From contig JAEOUJ010000463.1 of NCBI GenBank assembly GCA_016839405.1, positions 1 through 7,151 on the forward strand: a DNA stretch of 7,151 nucleotides. Direction: 5' to 3'. This document shows positions 1 through 6,719 of the stretch, piece after piece. Numbering within the stretch: position 1 is the stretch's first letter; each line of letters opens with the position of its first letter. The stretch is from Candidatus Gerdarchaeota archaeon. Its GTDB lineage: Archaea > Asgardarchaeota > Heimdallarchaeia > JABLTI01. The position numbers were made by a program, and so were the translations under genes. The notes under the pieces were generated by a model. The model was given only the letters and a program-made list of their open reading frames with translations. It made no database searches and was not told the origin of the DNA.

Positions 1-503
1 AACTTAGATTAGATGAACTAAAAACTACTAGACAAAATATCAAACAAATCCAAGAACAATATGATAATATACCTGTCCATATGCTTCGCCAAATACTCAA
101 CCTTAATTCTGAAGCTGACCTTGAAAACCTCCGGCAATTATTACCCCCTGAACTTCAATATACTATTGTTGGGGATGATGTAGTATTTCTTAAGGAAACA
201 GTTAGTAAAATTGTTGATCCTACTACTCTTATCACTGCTACTCGAAAAGATGCTTGTTTCTATTGTCAAGCATCTATCTCTCTTGATGCTGAAAAATGTC
301 CTAATTGTAGCAGACCTATACTTGATTGTGAAATTTGTAAGTTGCCTATCAAACCCGGGAAAGAAGTAAGTCAATGTCCTAAATGTAGCCATCTCTTTCA
401 TTTCAAACATCTTAAAACTTGGATAGAATTCAAAATGAAATGTCCGATTTGCATGCATGAATTACTTCCACCTGATGTAAAGAAATATTCGCCCAATAAG
501 TGA
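1..503 (+). CDS. Winged-helix / zinc-ribbon / RING-H2-like protein, C-terminal part (5' end outside window)
   Basis: The frame is open from the first complete codon (base 3) to TGA at 501-503, giving 166 visible residues. The ATG at 81 lies inside coding sequence, has no ribosome site before it and is probably not the start. Visible residues 1-20 are heptad-like and could be a short coiled coil. Residues about 22-65 (Leu-rich helices, then Tyr-x-Ile-x-Gly-Asp-x-Val-Val-Phe) look like a winged helix. A zinc ribbon follows with Cys 85, 88, 99 and 102. A cross-brace-like finger then has Cys 109, 112, 125 and 128, His 130, 133 and 136, and Cys 147 and 150. Its core, CSHLFHFKHLKTW then CPIC, matches the RING-H2 consensus C-x-H-x-F-H-x2-C-L-x2-W ... 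C-P-x-C, with His in place of one Cys. RING proteins commonly act as ubiquitin ligases, and some archaea have such systems. No E1, E2 or ubiquitin gene is visible here, so ligase activity is only a hypothesis. The zinc domains are clear; the function is not. Confidence 0.85.
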   Translation, partial: LRLDELKTTRQNIKQIQEQYDNIPVHMLRQILNLNSEADLENLRQLLPPELQYTIVGDDVVFLKETVSKIVDPTTLITATRKDACFYCQASISLDAEKCPNCSRPILDCEICKLPIKPGKEVSQCPKCSHLFHFKHLKTWIEFKMKCPICMHELLPPDVKKYSPNK

Positions 504-560
504 CTATATTTAATTTTTTATCATTTAATTTGATAGTCTTTATCATTCCATTTTTATCGG

Positions 561-572
561 GAGGAAATTTTA
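561..572 (+). promoter_or_regulatory. Candidate promoter element upstream of the zinc-ribbon gene
   Basis: GAGGAAATTTTA differs at one base of twelve from the element before the first surface-protein gene (1139-1150) and at two from the one before the second (3986-3997). It lies 61 bases before the GTG, about 10 farther than in the other two. It could be a BRE/TATA-type promoter or a shared regulator site. A competing TATA-like stretch (TATTATA, 604-610) would place transcription start almost at the GTG and fits poorly with the ribosome site. The remainder of the 504-633 gap is T-rich, as expected after the upstream gene, and holds no other gene that I can see. Confidence 0.35.
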
Positions 573-621
573 CCCTCGAAAATTCTATTAATGTAAAAAA
601 ACATATTATACTCTCACTTTT

Positions 622-630
622 GGAGGGTGG
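622..630 (+). promoter_or_regulatory. Ribosome binding site of the zinc-ribbon membrane protein gene
   Basis: GGAGG at 622-626, within GGAGGGTGG, lies seven bases before the GTG at 634. It decides the start: an in-frame TAA occupies 631-633, the next in-frame Met is residue 86, and the zinc ribbon begins at residue 7, so GTG 634 is the only start that keeps the domain. Confidence 0.75.
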
Positions 631-633
631 TAA

Positions 634-1113
634 GTGACTGAATTTATTTTATGCCCAAATTGTGGAGCTGAAAATGAGTTTGAAAATAACTTTTGTAATT
701 CATGTGGTGCGAATTTAACAGAAGAACCAATTGACACTAGTAAAACTGAACCTATAACTTCTCCAACGCCTTCTGTTACTCCTCAATCTCCAGCAGAAAC
801 AACTACTCAAGTCCAACAACCTTCAAAACCGCGATCAACTCGTTGGACTGCCTGGGTTATTATTGGATTAGTATTTGGGATTATTACTATGTTTATCCTT
901 TCTTGGGTTACATTATTTTCTTTACTCTGGATGCCATATTTGTATTTGGGGATTGCTGTAGTTGGTTTTATCTTTTCAGCTATTTCTTTAAAAGATAACA
1001 TTGGAATTGGTATTTTGAATATAGTTATGAATTCTATAGGTGCTGTGGTTCAAGTAATTTGGATTGTAATATTAATCATTCTAGAGATCTTTATTGAAAT
1101 AATCAGCACCTAA
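634..1113 (+). CDS. Zinc-ribbon domain membrane protein, about three transmembrane helices
   Basis: This is a 159-residue protein starting at GTG. Residues 7-24 form a compact zinc ribbon, CPNC then CNSC (Cys 7, 10, 21, 24), of the short type common at the N-terminus of archaeal and bacterial membrane proteins. Residues about 30-68 are a low-complexity linker rich in Pro, Thr, Ser and Gln. The rest is hydrophobic: segments near 73-95, 99-118 and 123-157, the last long enough for one or two helices. A loop SLKDN at 118-122 separates the second and third. The ribbon has no signal peptide before it, so it is probably cytoplasmic, tethered by the linker to the membrane bundle. The membrane part resembles small DUF4190-like proteins in style, but I cannot assign a family. 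The gene has its own ribosome site and is followed at once by a pyrimidine tract, so it is probably monocistronic. Function unknown. Confidence 0.85.
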   Translation: MTEFILCPNCGAENEFENNFCNSCGANLTEEPIDTSKTEPITSPTPSVTPQSPAETTTQVQQPSKPRSTRWTAWVIIGLVFGIITMFILSWVTLFSLLWMPYLYLGIAVVGFIFSAISLKDNIGIGILNIVMNSIGAVVQVIWIVILIILEIFIEIIST

Positions 1114-1138
1114 TCTTCTTTTTTTTCTTCTTTTTCTT
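1114..1138 (+). terminator. Pyrimidine/T-rich tract after the zinc-ribbon gene
   Basis: A 25-base run of only C and T begins directly after the TAA, with T runs of eight and five. Archaeal transcription commonly stops at such T-rich tracts without a hairpin. A shorter version of the tract also sits just before the second surface-protein promoter (3971-3985), so it may equally be part of the duplicated upstream region. Confidence 0.5.
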
Positions 1139-1154
1139 GAGGTAATTTTATAGT
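1139..1154 (+). promoter_or_regulatory. Promoter element of surface-protein gene 1
   Basis: GAGGTAATTTTATAGT contains a TATA-like core (TTTTATA, 1146-1152) preceded by purines that could serve as a BRE. Its T of TAATTTTATAGT is 59 bases before the ATG. The same 12 bases recur 58 bases before the ATG of the paralog, while most surrounding spacer differs. With the usual archaeal spacing, transcription would start near 1172, leaving a leader of about 30 bases that contains the GGTGA site. Confidence 0.6.
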
Positions 1155-1190
1155 TCATGATAGATATTTTTGTAATATACTTATTTGATT

Positions 1191-1195
1191 GGTGA
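1191..1195 (+). promoter_or_regulatory. Ribosome binding site of surface-protein gene 1
   Basis: GGTGA, complementary to the UCACC near the 3' end of 16S rRNA, is six bases before ATG 1202. The paralog has the same GGTGA five bases before its ATG, supporting both starts. Confidence 0.65.
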
Positions 1196-1201
1196 AAACA
1201 A

Positions 1202-3859
1202 ATGAATGTTAGAAAATCATTTGGTATTATTTTCGTTATTCTCTTTACCTCTCCATTGTTTCTCATTCACACCTCTGGTAATATGAAATATACTAGTTTC
1301 ATTGCTCAACAAAATGAAACTTTCACTCCTTACGAAGAAATCACTTTTATCACTAAGGCTGCTCCTGGTTTTGAGAATATTAAAAGTAATGTTATACGAG
1401 ATGGTGAATTTGAAGAGGTAGGTTCAGATAATGATCCTGTTTATTTCAATTATGGCGGAGATGCTTATGAAATAAGTAATGCTAGCTATCAAGATGATGT
1501 TCATGGTGGTTCTTATGCTATGTACTATAGTGCAGAAGGTACAGATCAACTTTCAACAACTACCTATACAGGTCGTAGTTTAACCTCCACGCTTCCATAT
1601 GTCTATTTGGATGATGATCTTGCACTTGATATGTGGTTCAAAATTAAAGCTAATCCTAATCTTGCTCAAGGTGCTTATGCAAACATGTATGTTCAATTTT
1701 ATGATGGCTCACAAAATTATTACCTTTATTATTACTTCTCTCGTCAAGCAGCTTTACCCAGCAACTCCACTTATTATGCTTATTATGACGTTCGTCAACC
1801 TGTTGGCAGTTGGTTCAACCTACAGAGAAACCTTACAAAAGATTTTGAAGAAGCATTAACTACTATTACTATTACCCCATCTTTTTATGCAACTTATATA
1901 CAATTTAGATGCTCTTCAATAGAGGATCCTGCTGGACCTACTGAAATGGTTGTTGATGATATTTATATTACCAATAGTACTGGCTACAATATCTTACAAG
2001 AAAATGGCGATTTTGAAGATGGCAACAGTTATCGATGGTATGATTTCCGAACTGGTCCTGCTTCTATAAGAATTTCAGATGAAGATTATACACAAGGTTC
2101 CCATTCAATGAATTTAACTGCTCAAGCTTATTATGATGATAGTAGCTGCTACCTTTATTGCCAAAGAGATTTTGTCACTGATTTTGACCTCTATCCTAAT
2201 AGCTTTTATCCTACTGAACCAGGTGCTTTTGTTCTTGCTTATGATTGGAAATATTCTGATACTTCTAATGGTGGTTTCTATCAAAATGCATTTCAATATA
2301 TGTATCTGCAGAATGAAACCTTTTCTGCTTATCTTTACTTCCTTCTAGGAGAAGCAAGCGATACCATGCCTTCATCTAATTATACATCCTCTACATACAT
2401 GTTCAAATATTATACTGCTCCTAGTTTTGGTAGTAGAGATACTTGGGAACATTTCAATCTCGATTTGTTTGACCTTTATCAATTGGAAAATTTTGGCAAT
2501 CTAATTCCTACATCAATTGGTTATCAACTTAATGCTGGCTATGAACAAAATAGCACAACAACTTTACTAGTTGATGATTTAAGAATTGTTGCTAATCCTC
2601 TAGGTGATCCTTCTTTTGAGTTAGACACTAAATGGCATCCTAATGATCCTCTCTATTCTTGGACTGCACCTGATCATAATTATGTTAATAGGACTACTTT
2701 TGCTCATACAGGCAATTATGCAGCTAATGTTACTATGAGTAACCCAGGTTCTGCTGAATTTTACAGAAGAGCTTACTTGCCTATTGAAGAAAATCTTTTC
2801 CTTGATTTCTGGTGGTTTTTGGATGATCTTTCTGGTCCTTCATATGCTTATTCCTATATCTGGTTAGAACTAGATTCTCTTTATGATTTCTATTATATTA
2901 TAGGCAAAACTTCAGTAACAACTTTCACAAATGAGTCTGATCTTGTTTTTTGTGTAATAGAAGAATTAAACCAGACTGGTAGTTGGAATAATCTCTTTAG
3001 AAATGTTCAAAATGATATCTTTGATGCTTTTGGTGAAGCTAATTGGAACATAACCAGGGTGAGTTGTGGTATTCTTACTTCTGGAACATCTAGTATATCA
3101 GCGTTTTTTGATGATTTGTATTTTGTACGTGATGTTGCAGCTCCCGAAATATCCAATTTAGTTCAAACACCACTTTATCCACAATATATTGATTCTGTTA
3201 CAATCGAAGTTGATATAATTGATAATGTTGGTATAGCTTCAGCTGAAATGTTCTACAGAATTGATTCTGGATCATGGTTTCAAGTGGGTATATCTAATGT
3301 TGTTGGTAATCATTATGCAACTAGTATCCCTAATTATGGATATAACTCAATTATACAGTACTTTATAGAAGCATCTGATGTTTATGGACATGAATCTTCA
3401 CTAGGTTCGGACACATCCCCATTAGAGTATACTGTGATAGATCTAATTGATCCTTATCTTGTTGTCGAAGCGCCACCAACAGATGAGCCAATCAATGATA
3501 TTGTTATCTTTAATATTACAGGTTTGGATGTAGGTAGTGGTACTGCTTCTTTTGAAATTACTATTGATACTGAAGTAGTATTCTTTGATACAATTGTCCC
3601 AACAGATTATACTTGGGAAACAACTTACCTTGATAATGGAAATCATACTATAATCTTTACATTAGAAGATAATGCTGGTAATATTGCTACTTTACAACTC
3701 GAGTATATTGTTGAACATCACGTTCCTTGGTATGTTAGAGCAAAAACTTTCCTACAAAAATGGTATCCTTATATCACAGCTGGAGCTGGTGTCTTAATCA
3801 TTGGTAGTTTTACCCTTGCTATTGTAATTAGGGTGAGAAAGCGTCGTAAAGCAACTTAA
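1202..3859 (+). CDS. Large secreted, C-terminally anchored surface protein (copy 1): three jelly-roll-like modules plus two Ig-like domains
   Basis: This is an 885-residue protein. Residues 1-26 form a signal peptide (two basic residues, then a hydrophobic core). Three related modules follow, about 57-258, 263-463 and 466-645. Each opens with a G/D-x-F-E motif (DGEFEE, NGDFED, GDPSFE), then GSYA/GSHS/GNYA, then an aromatic strand (LDMWFK, LAYDWKY, LDFWWFL), then an aromatic W-x-x-F/L segment with an acidic helix, and ends with a hydrophobic-DD strand (VVDDIYI, LVDDLRI, FFDDLYF). This is typical of galactose-binding-like or LamG-like beta-sandwiches. Residues 648-746 and 749-838 are Ig-like; the second carries LDNGNHTIIFTLEDNAGN. 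The juxtamembrane block VPWYVRAKTFLQKWYPYI precedes a helix (about 859-876) and a basic tail RVRKRRKAT. There are 16 N-x-S/T sequons. The predicted topology is an outside ectodomain with the tail in the cytoplasm. No catalytic motif was recognised. It is probably an adhesin, a sugar-binding protein or an envelope component; the family is unknown to me. Confidence 0.9.
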   Translation: MNVRKSFGIIFVILFTSPLFLIHTSGNMKYTSFIAQQNETFTPYEEITFITKAAPGFENIKSNVIRDGEFEEVGSDNDPVYFNYGGDAYEISNASYQDDVHGGSYAMYYSAEGTDQLSTTTYTGRSLTSTLPYVYLDDDLALDMWFKIKANPNLAQGAYANMYVQFYDGSQNYYLYYYFSRQAALPSNSTYYAYYDVRQPVGSWFNLQRNLTKDFEEALTTITITPSFYATYIQFRCSSIEDPAGPTEMVVDDIYITNSTGYNILQENGDFEDGNSYRWYDFRTGPASIRISDEDYTQGSHSMNLTAQAYYDDSSCYLYCQRDFVTDFDLYPNSFYPTEPGAFVLAYDWKYSDTSNGGFYQNAFQYMYLQNETFSAYLYFLLGEASDTMPSSNYTSSTYMFKYYTAPSFGSRDTWEHFNLDLFDLYQLENFGNLIPTSIGYQLNAGYEQNSTTTLLVDDLRIVANPLGDPSFELDTKWHPNDPLYSWTAPDHNYVNRTTFAHTGNYAANVTMSNPGSAEFYRRAYLPIEENLFLDFWWFLDDLSGPSYAYSYIWLELDSLYDFYYIIGKTSVTTFTNESDLVFCVIEELNQTGSWNNLFRNVQNDIFDAFGEANWNITRVSCGILTSGTSSISAFFDDLYFVRDVAAPEISNLVQTPLYPQYIDSVTIEVDIIDNVGIASAEMFYRIDSGSWFQVGISNVVGNHYATSIPNYGYNSIIQYFIEASDVYGHESSLGSDTSPLEYTVIDLIDPYLVVEAPPTDEPINDIVIFNITGLDVGSGTASFEITIDTEVVFFDTIVPTDYTWETTYLDNGNHTIIFTLEDNAGNIATLQLEYIVEHHVPWYVRAKTFLQKWYPYITAGAGVLIIGSFTLAIVIRVRKRRKAT

Positions 3860-3875
3860 TCAAAAATATCTTTAC

Positions 3876-3910
3876 TGAATTTGTGTAAAAACAAATTCAA
3901 CTTTTTTTTA
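3876..3910 (+). terminator. Hairpin plus T tract after surface-protein gene 1
   Basis: TGAATTTG (3876-3883) pairs perfectly with CAAATTCA (3892-3899) around an eight-base loop, and is followed at 3902-3909 by eight T residues. The stem begins 17 bases after the stop codon. Further T-rich sequence runs to about 3928. The paralog has the same stem sequence at the equivalent place. Confidence 0.65.
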
Positions 3911-3985
3911 TTTCTTTATTTTTTCTTGCTAAAAATAAAAACACTAAATTAGAAATAAAAATTCCACATATTTTCTTCTTTTTTC

Positions 3986-4001
3986 GAGATAATTTTATAG
4001 T
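3986..4001 (+). promoter_or_regulatory. Promoter element of surface-protein gene 2
   Basis: GAGATAATTTTATAGT, with TATA-like core TTTTATA at 3993-3999, matches the element before copy 1 with one mismatch in 16 bases and nearly the same distance to the ATG (58 versus 59 bases). A pyrimidine tract (3971-3985) precedes it, as in copy 1. The A-rich stretch between 3930 and 3970 shows nothing else. Confidence 0.6.
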
Positions 4002-4037
4002 CCACAAAAAATACTTTTAATTTACAGTTATTTATTT

Positions 4038-4042
4038 GGTGA
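4038..4042 (+). promoter_or_regulatory. Ribosome binding site of surface-protein gene 2
   Basis: GGTGA is five bases before ATG 4048. A longer reading from TTG 4036 would run through this site and add four residues absent from the paralog, so the TTG is rejected as start. Confidence 0.65.
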
Positions 4043-4047
4043 GACAA

Positions 4048-6708
4048 ATGAATATTAAAAAATCATTTGGTATTATTTTGTTGATTCTCTTTACTTCCCA
4101 AATATTTCTCATATTCTCATCTAATAACATAGAAAATACAACTCTTTCTACTCAATCATTAAAAATTTCCCAATCATTAGAGGAAATCTATTTTAATCCC
4201 AAAGCTGGCATTGGTTTCGAGCCCGTTAAAAGCAATATTATGCGAGATGGGGGATTTGAAGAGGATGATGCTGTTGACGGTCCTAAATATTTCTATTATT
4301 ATGGTTCCGGTTATGAGGTTAGTAATGCATCTTATCAAGTTGATGTTCATAGTGGCTCCTATGGTTATTATTTAAGCGTTAAAGGAACAGATCAGTATCC
4401 ATGCAGTTCTTTTAGTAGTCGCTACTTGCCCTCAATTCCTGAACGAGCTTATCTTGTTGAAGATATTTCTCTAGATATGTGGTTCAAAAATAAAGCTAAT
4501 CCTGATATTTCGAATGGTGCCTATGCTTACATGTATCTTCGAATATATTCAGGTGTTTTAAGCTATAATTTATATTATGCTTTCACTTCAACAGGTTCTT
4601 TACCAGGCAATACAACTACTGAAGCTCATTTTGATGTCCGACAACCAATAGGTAGTTGGGTGAATCTTCAAAGAAATATCACTGGTGATTTTGAAGCTGC
4701 TTTCCCAAGTGTTCCTATTACTTCGAGTTTCTATATTGAAAATATCTATTTTACAGCTAATTCTCCTGATAATCCAATGGGTGCAATTGAAATTTTAGCT
4801 GATGACATTGTTATCGCTAATAAAACTGCTTTTAACTATCTCTATCAAAATGGTGATTTTGAATATGGCGATGGTTACGGTTGGAATAACTATAAACGTG
4901 GTCCATCTTCAGCAAAACTTTCAGATGACGATTATACTGAAGGTGCACACTCTCTAAATTTAACCTCTCATGCATATTTTGAAGGTGACAGTTTTAGCTA
5001 TCTTTCATGTTACAAAGGAGTTGGTTCTGGTTCTTTTGCTCTTGATACTTATTACCCAATCGAACCCGGTGCAGTTGTAGTAAATTTCGATTGGAAATAT
5101 ACTGACACTCTTAATGGTGGAGATAATCAGGATGGTTATTATTATTTAAACCTAAAAAATGGTACTTACAATGTCTATCTATATTTCATGCTTGGAAAAA
5201 GTGACGATGCTGTTACAAGCGGTAATATTACTACTTCATTCTATATGCAACGTTATTATGCAGCACCTGGTTTTGGAAATAGAGATACATGGGAGCATTT
5301 CTCGCTTGATTTATATGAACTCATTCAATTAGAAAATCTCCAAAATCAAGTCCCTACCTATAATGGTTGGGGAACTGATGCTGGTCTAGAAGCAAACAGT
5401 ACAGTTACTTTATTATTAGATGATTATAGTTTTACTGCTAATCCTGTGGGCGATCCTTCTTTTGAACAAGCTGAAAATTGGCTACCTAATGATCCTCTTA
5501 ATTCTTGGTCTTCCGTGTCACATTTCTATGTCAATCGAACTACTGATGCTCATTCAGGCGTTTATGCATGTAATACTACAGCATTTAGTGGGTCAGGTAA
5601 TTCATATTGTTACAGATATGGTTATTTGCCAATTGATGCTAATCTTTACACTGATTTCTGGTGGAGATTAGATGAGTGTTCTGGTCCCTCAATGGGTTAC
5701 TCTTATCTTTACCTCCTATTAGATTCAAATCATATGCTGTACTATATATTTGGTTTAACTGATTCTTCTGTATTCTTTAACTCAACTAATACCTACTACT
5801 ATTATGTTGAAAATCAAAATCAAACAGGAACTTGGTTTAATCTATTTAGGAATGTTCAAAATGATGCTTTTGTAGCATTTGGTGAAGCGAATTGGAATAT
5901 AACTGAGATTAGAATGGGAAGTTATGCTACGGGAACAACTTCTATAACAACCATTTTTGATGATATTTATTTTGTTCGTGATGCTGCTGGTCCTGAAATA
6001 ACTAATTTAGTGCAAACTCCATTAGAACCACAATATGGAGAAGCTGTTACAATTGAAGTTGATGTTACAGATAATGTAGATGTGTTAGCGGTTGAAATGT
6101 TTTACAGAGTAGGTGTTAGCTCATGGAATGGTATACCCATGACAAATACTGCTGGAACACATTACGAGTCAGGTATTCCCGGTTTTGATTATAACAATAT
6201 CATACAATATTACATTGTCGCTTATGATATCTATGGTCTAGATTCATTATTAGGTTCAGATATAACTCCTTTTGAATATACTGTAACTGATACTATTGAT
6301 CCTATATTGAATGTTGAAGCACCTCAAACTTCAGATCCTATTATTGGAAATGTTATCTTCAATATTAGTGGTGAAGATCCCGGTAGCGGTATAGCATTAT
6401 TTGAAATTGTGCTTGACACTGAAACAGTATTTTCTGATGTAAATATTCCAACTAACTATACTTGGGTAACAACTTATCTTGATAATGGTAATCATACAAT
6501 TGTCTTTACTTTAGAAGATAATGCTGGCAATGTAGCTATTATAGAACTTGAATACACAGTTGATAATCTTGTTCCATGGTATGTTCGAGCTAAGACTTTT
6601 CTCCAAAAATGGTATCCTTACATCGTTGCGGGAGCTGGTGTTTTAATAATAGGTATTACTACACTTGCAATTGTAATAAGAGTTAGGAGAAGACGAAAAG
6701 CTACTTAA
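4048..6708 (+). CDS. Large secreted, C-terminally anchored surface protein (copy 2), tandem paralog of copy 1
   Basis: This is an 886-residue protein, started at ATG 4048 because MNIKKSFGII aligns with MNVRKSFGII of copy 1 and GGTGA precedes it. It is colinear with copy 1, with one net extra residue (in module 3, near 512-520). Signal peptide: about 1-26. Modules run about 57-258, 263-463 and 466-646 and open with DGGFEE, NGDFEY and GDPSFE; they end with LADDIVI, LLDDYSF and IFDDIYF. The Ig-like domains lie near 649-747 and 750-839. The block VPWYVRAKTFLQKWYPYI, one helix (about 860-877) and tail RVRRRRKAT close the protein. Sampled ectodomain blocks are 54-59% identical to copy 1; the last 45 residues are 41/45 identical. 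It has 17 N-x-S/T sequons, 15 at positions shared with copy 1. Cys positions mostly differ between copies. Each copy has its own promoter and terminator, so they may be expressed separately. The role is probably the same kind of surface function with a different fine specificity; the ligand is unknown. Confidence 0.9.
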   Translation: MNIKKSFGIILLILFTSQIFLIFSSNNIENTTLSTQSLKISQSLEEIYFNPKAGIGFEPVKSNIMRDGGFEEDDAVDGPKYFYYYGSGYEVSNASYQVDVHSGSYGYYLSVKGTDQYPCSSFSSRYLPSIPERAYLVEDISLDMWFKNKANPDISNGAYAYMYLRIYSGVLSYNLYYAFTSTGSLPGNTTTEAHFDVRQPIGSWVNLQRNITGDFEAAFPSVPITSSFYIENIYFTANSPDNPMGAIEILADDIVIANKTAFNYLYQNGDFEYGDGYGWNNYKRGPSSAKLSDDDYTEGAHSLNLTSHAYFEGDSFSYLSCYKGVGSGSFALDTYYPIEPGAVVVNFDWKYTDTLNGGDNQDGYYYLNLKNGTYNVYLYFMLGKSDDAVTSGNITTSFYMQRYYAAPGFGNRDTWEHFSLDLYELIQLENLQNQVPTYNGWGTDAGLEANSTVTLLLDDYSFTANPVGDPSFEQAENWLPNDPLNSWSSVSHFYVNRTTDAHSGVYACNTTAFSGSGNSYCYRYGYLPIDANLYTDFWWRLDECSGPSMGYSYLYLLLDSNHMLYYIFGLTDSSVFFNSTNTYYYYVENQNQTGTWFNLFRNVQNDAFVAFGEANWNITEIRMGSYATGTTSITTIFDDIYFVRDAAGPEITNLVQTPLEPQYGEAVTIEVDVTDNVDVLAVEMFYRVGVSSWNGIPMTNTAGTHYESGIPGFDYNNIIQYYIVAYDIYGLDSLLGSDITPFEYTVTDTIDPILNVEAPQTSDPIIGNVIFNISGEDPGSGIALFEIVLDTETVFSDVNIPTNYTWVTTYLDNGNHTIVFTLEDNAGNVAIIELEYTVDNLVPWYVRAKTFLQKWYPYIVAGAGVLIIGITTLAIVIRVRRRRKAT

Positions 6709-6719
6709 GAATTAAATTT

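Noticed and set aside
81..83. ATG at 81 as start of the first gene
   Set aside because: The frame is open to the left edge with protein-like sequence, and no ribosome site precedes the ATG; the winged-helix segment would also be cut.
141..458. Minus-strand open frame of 105 codons opposite the RING-like gene
   Set aside because: It is antisense to clear zinc-finger coding sequence, has no ribosome site and gives no recognisable protein pattern.
519..535. Inverted repeat TATCA/TGATA after the first gene
   Set aside because: It has only five pairs in an AT-rich gap, lacks a clean T run directly after it and is likely to occur by chance.
558..578. Hairpin GAGG/CCTC around the element upstream of the zinc-ribbon gene
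   Set aside because: The stem is only four base pairs with a mismatched interior; this is too weak for a riboswitch or terminator.
1081..1266. Minus-strand open frame across the gap between the zinc-ribbon gene and surface gene 1
   Set aside because: It reads the reverse of the pyrimidine tract as a Lys/Arg run and overlaps the signal-peptide codons of a strong gene; it is explained by low-complexity sequence.
3722..3856. PGF-CTERM or LPXTG sorting signal at the C-termini of the surface proteins
   Set aside because: No PGF or LPxTG motif is present before the helix; only the general three-part plan is similar.
4036..4047. TTG at 4036 as start of surface-protein gene 2
   Set aside because: It would include the GGTGA ribosome site in the coding region and add four residues not found in the paralog; ATG 4048 aligns exactly with the paralog start.
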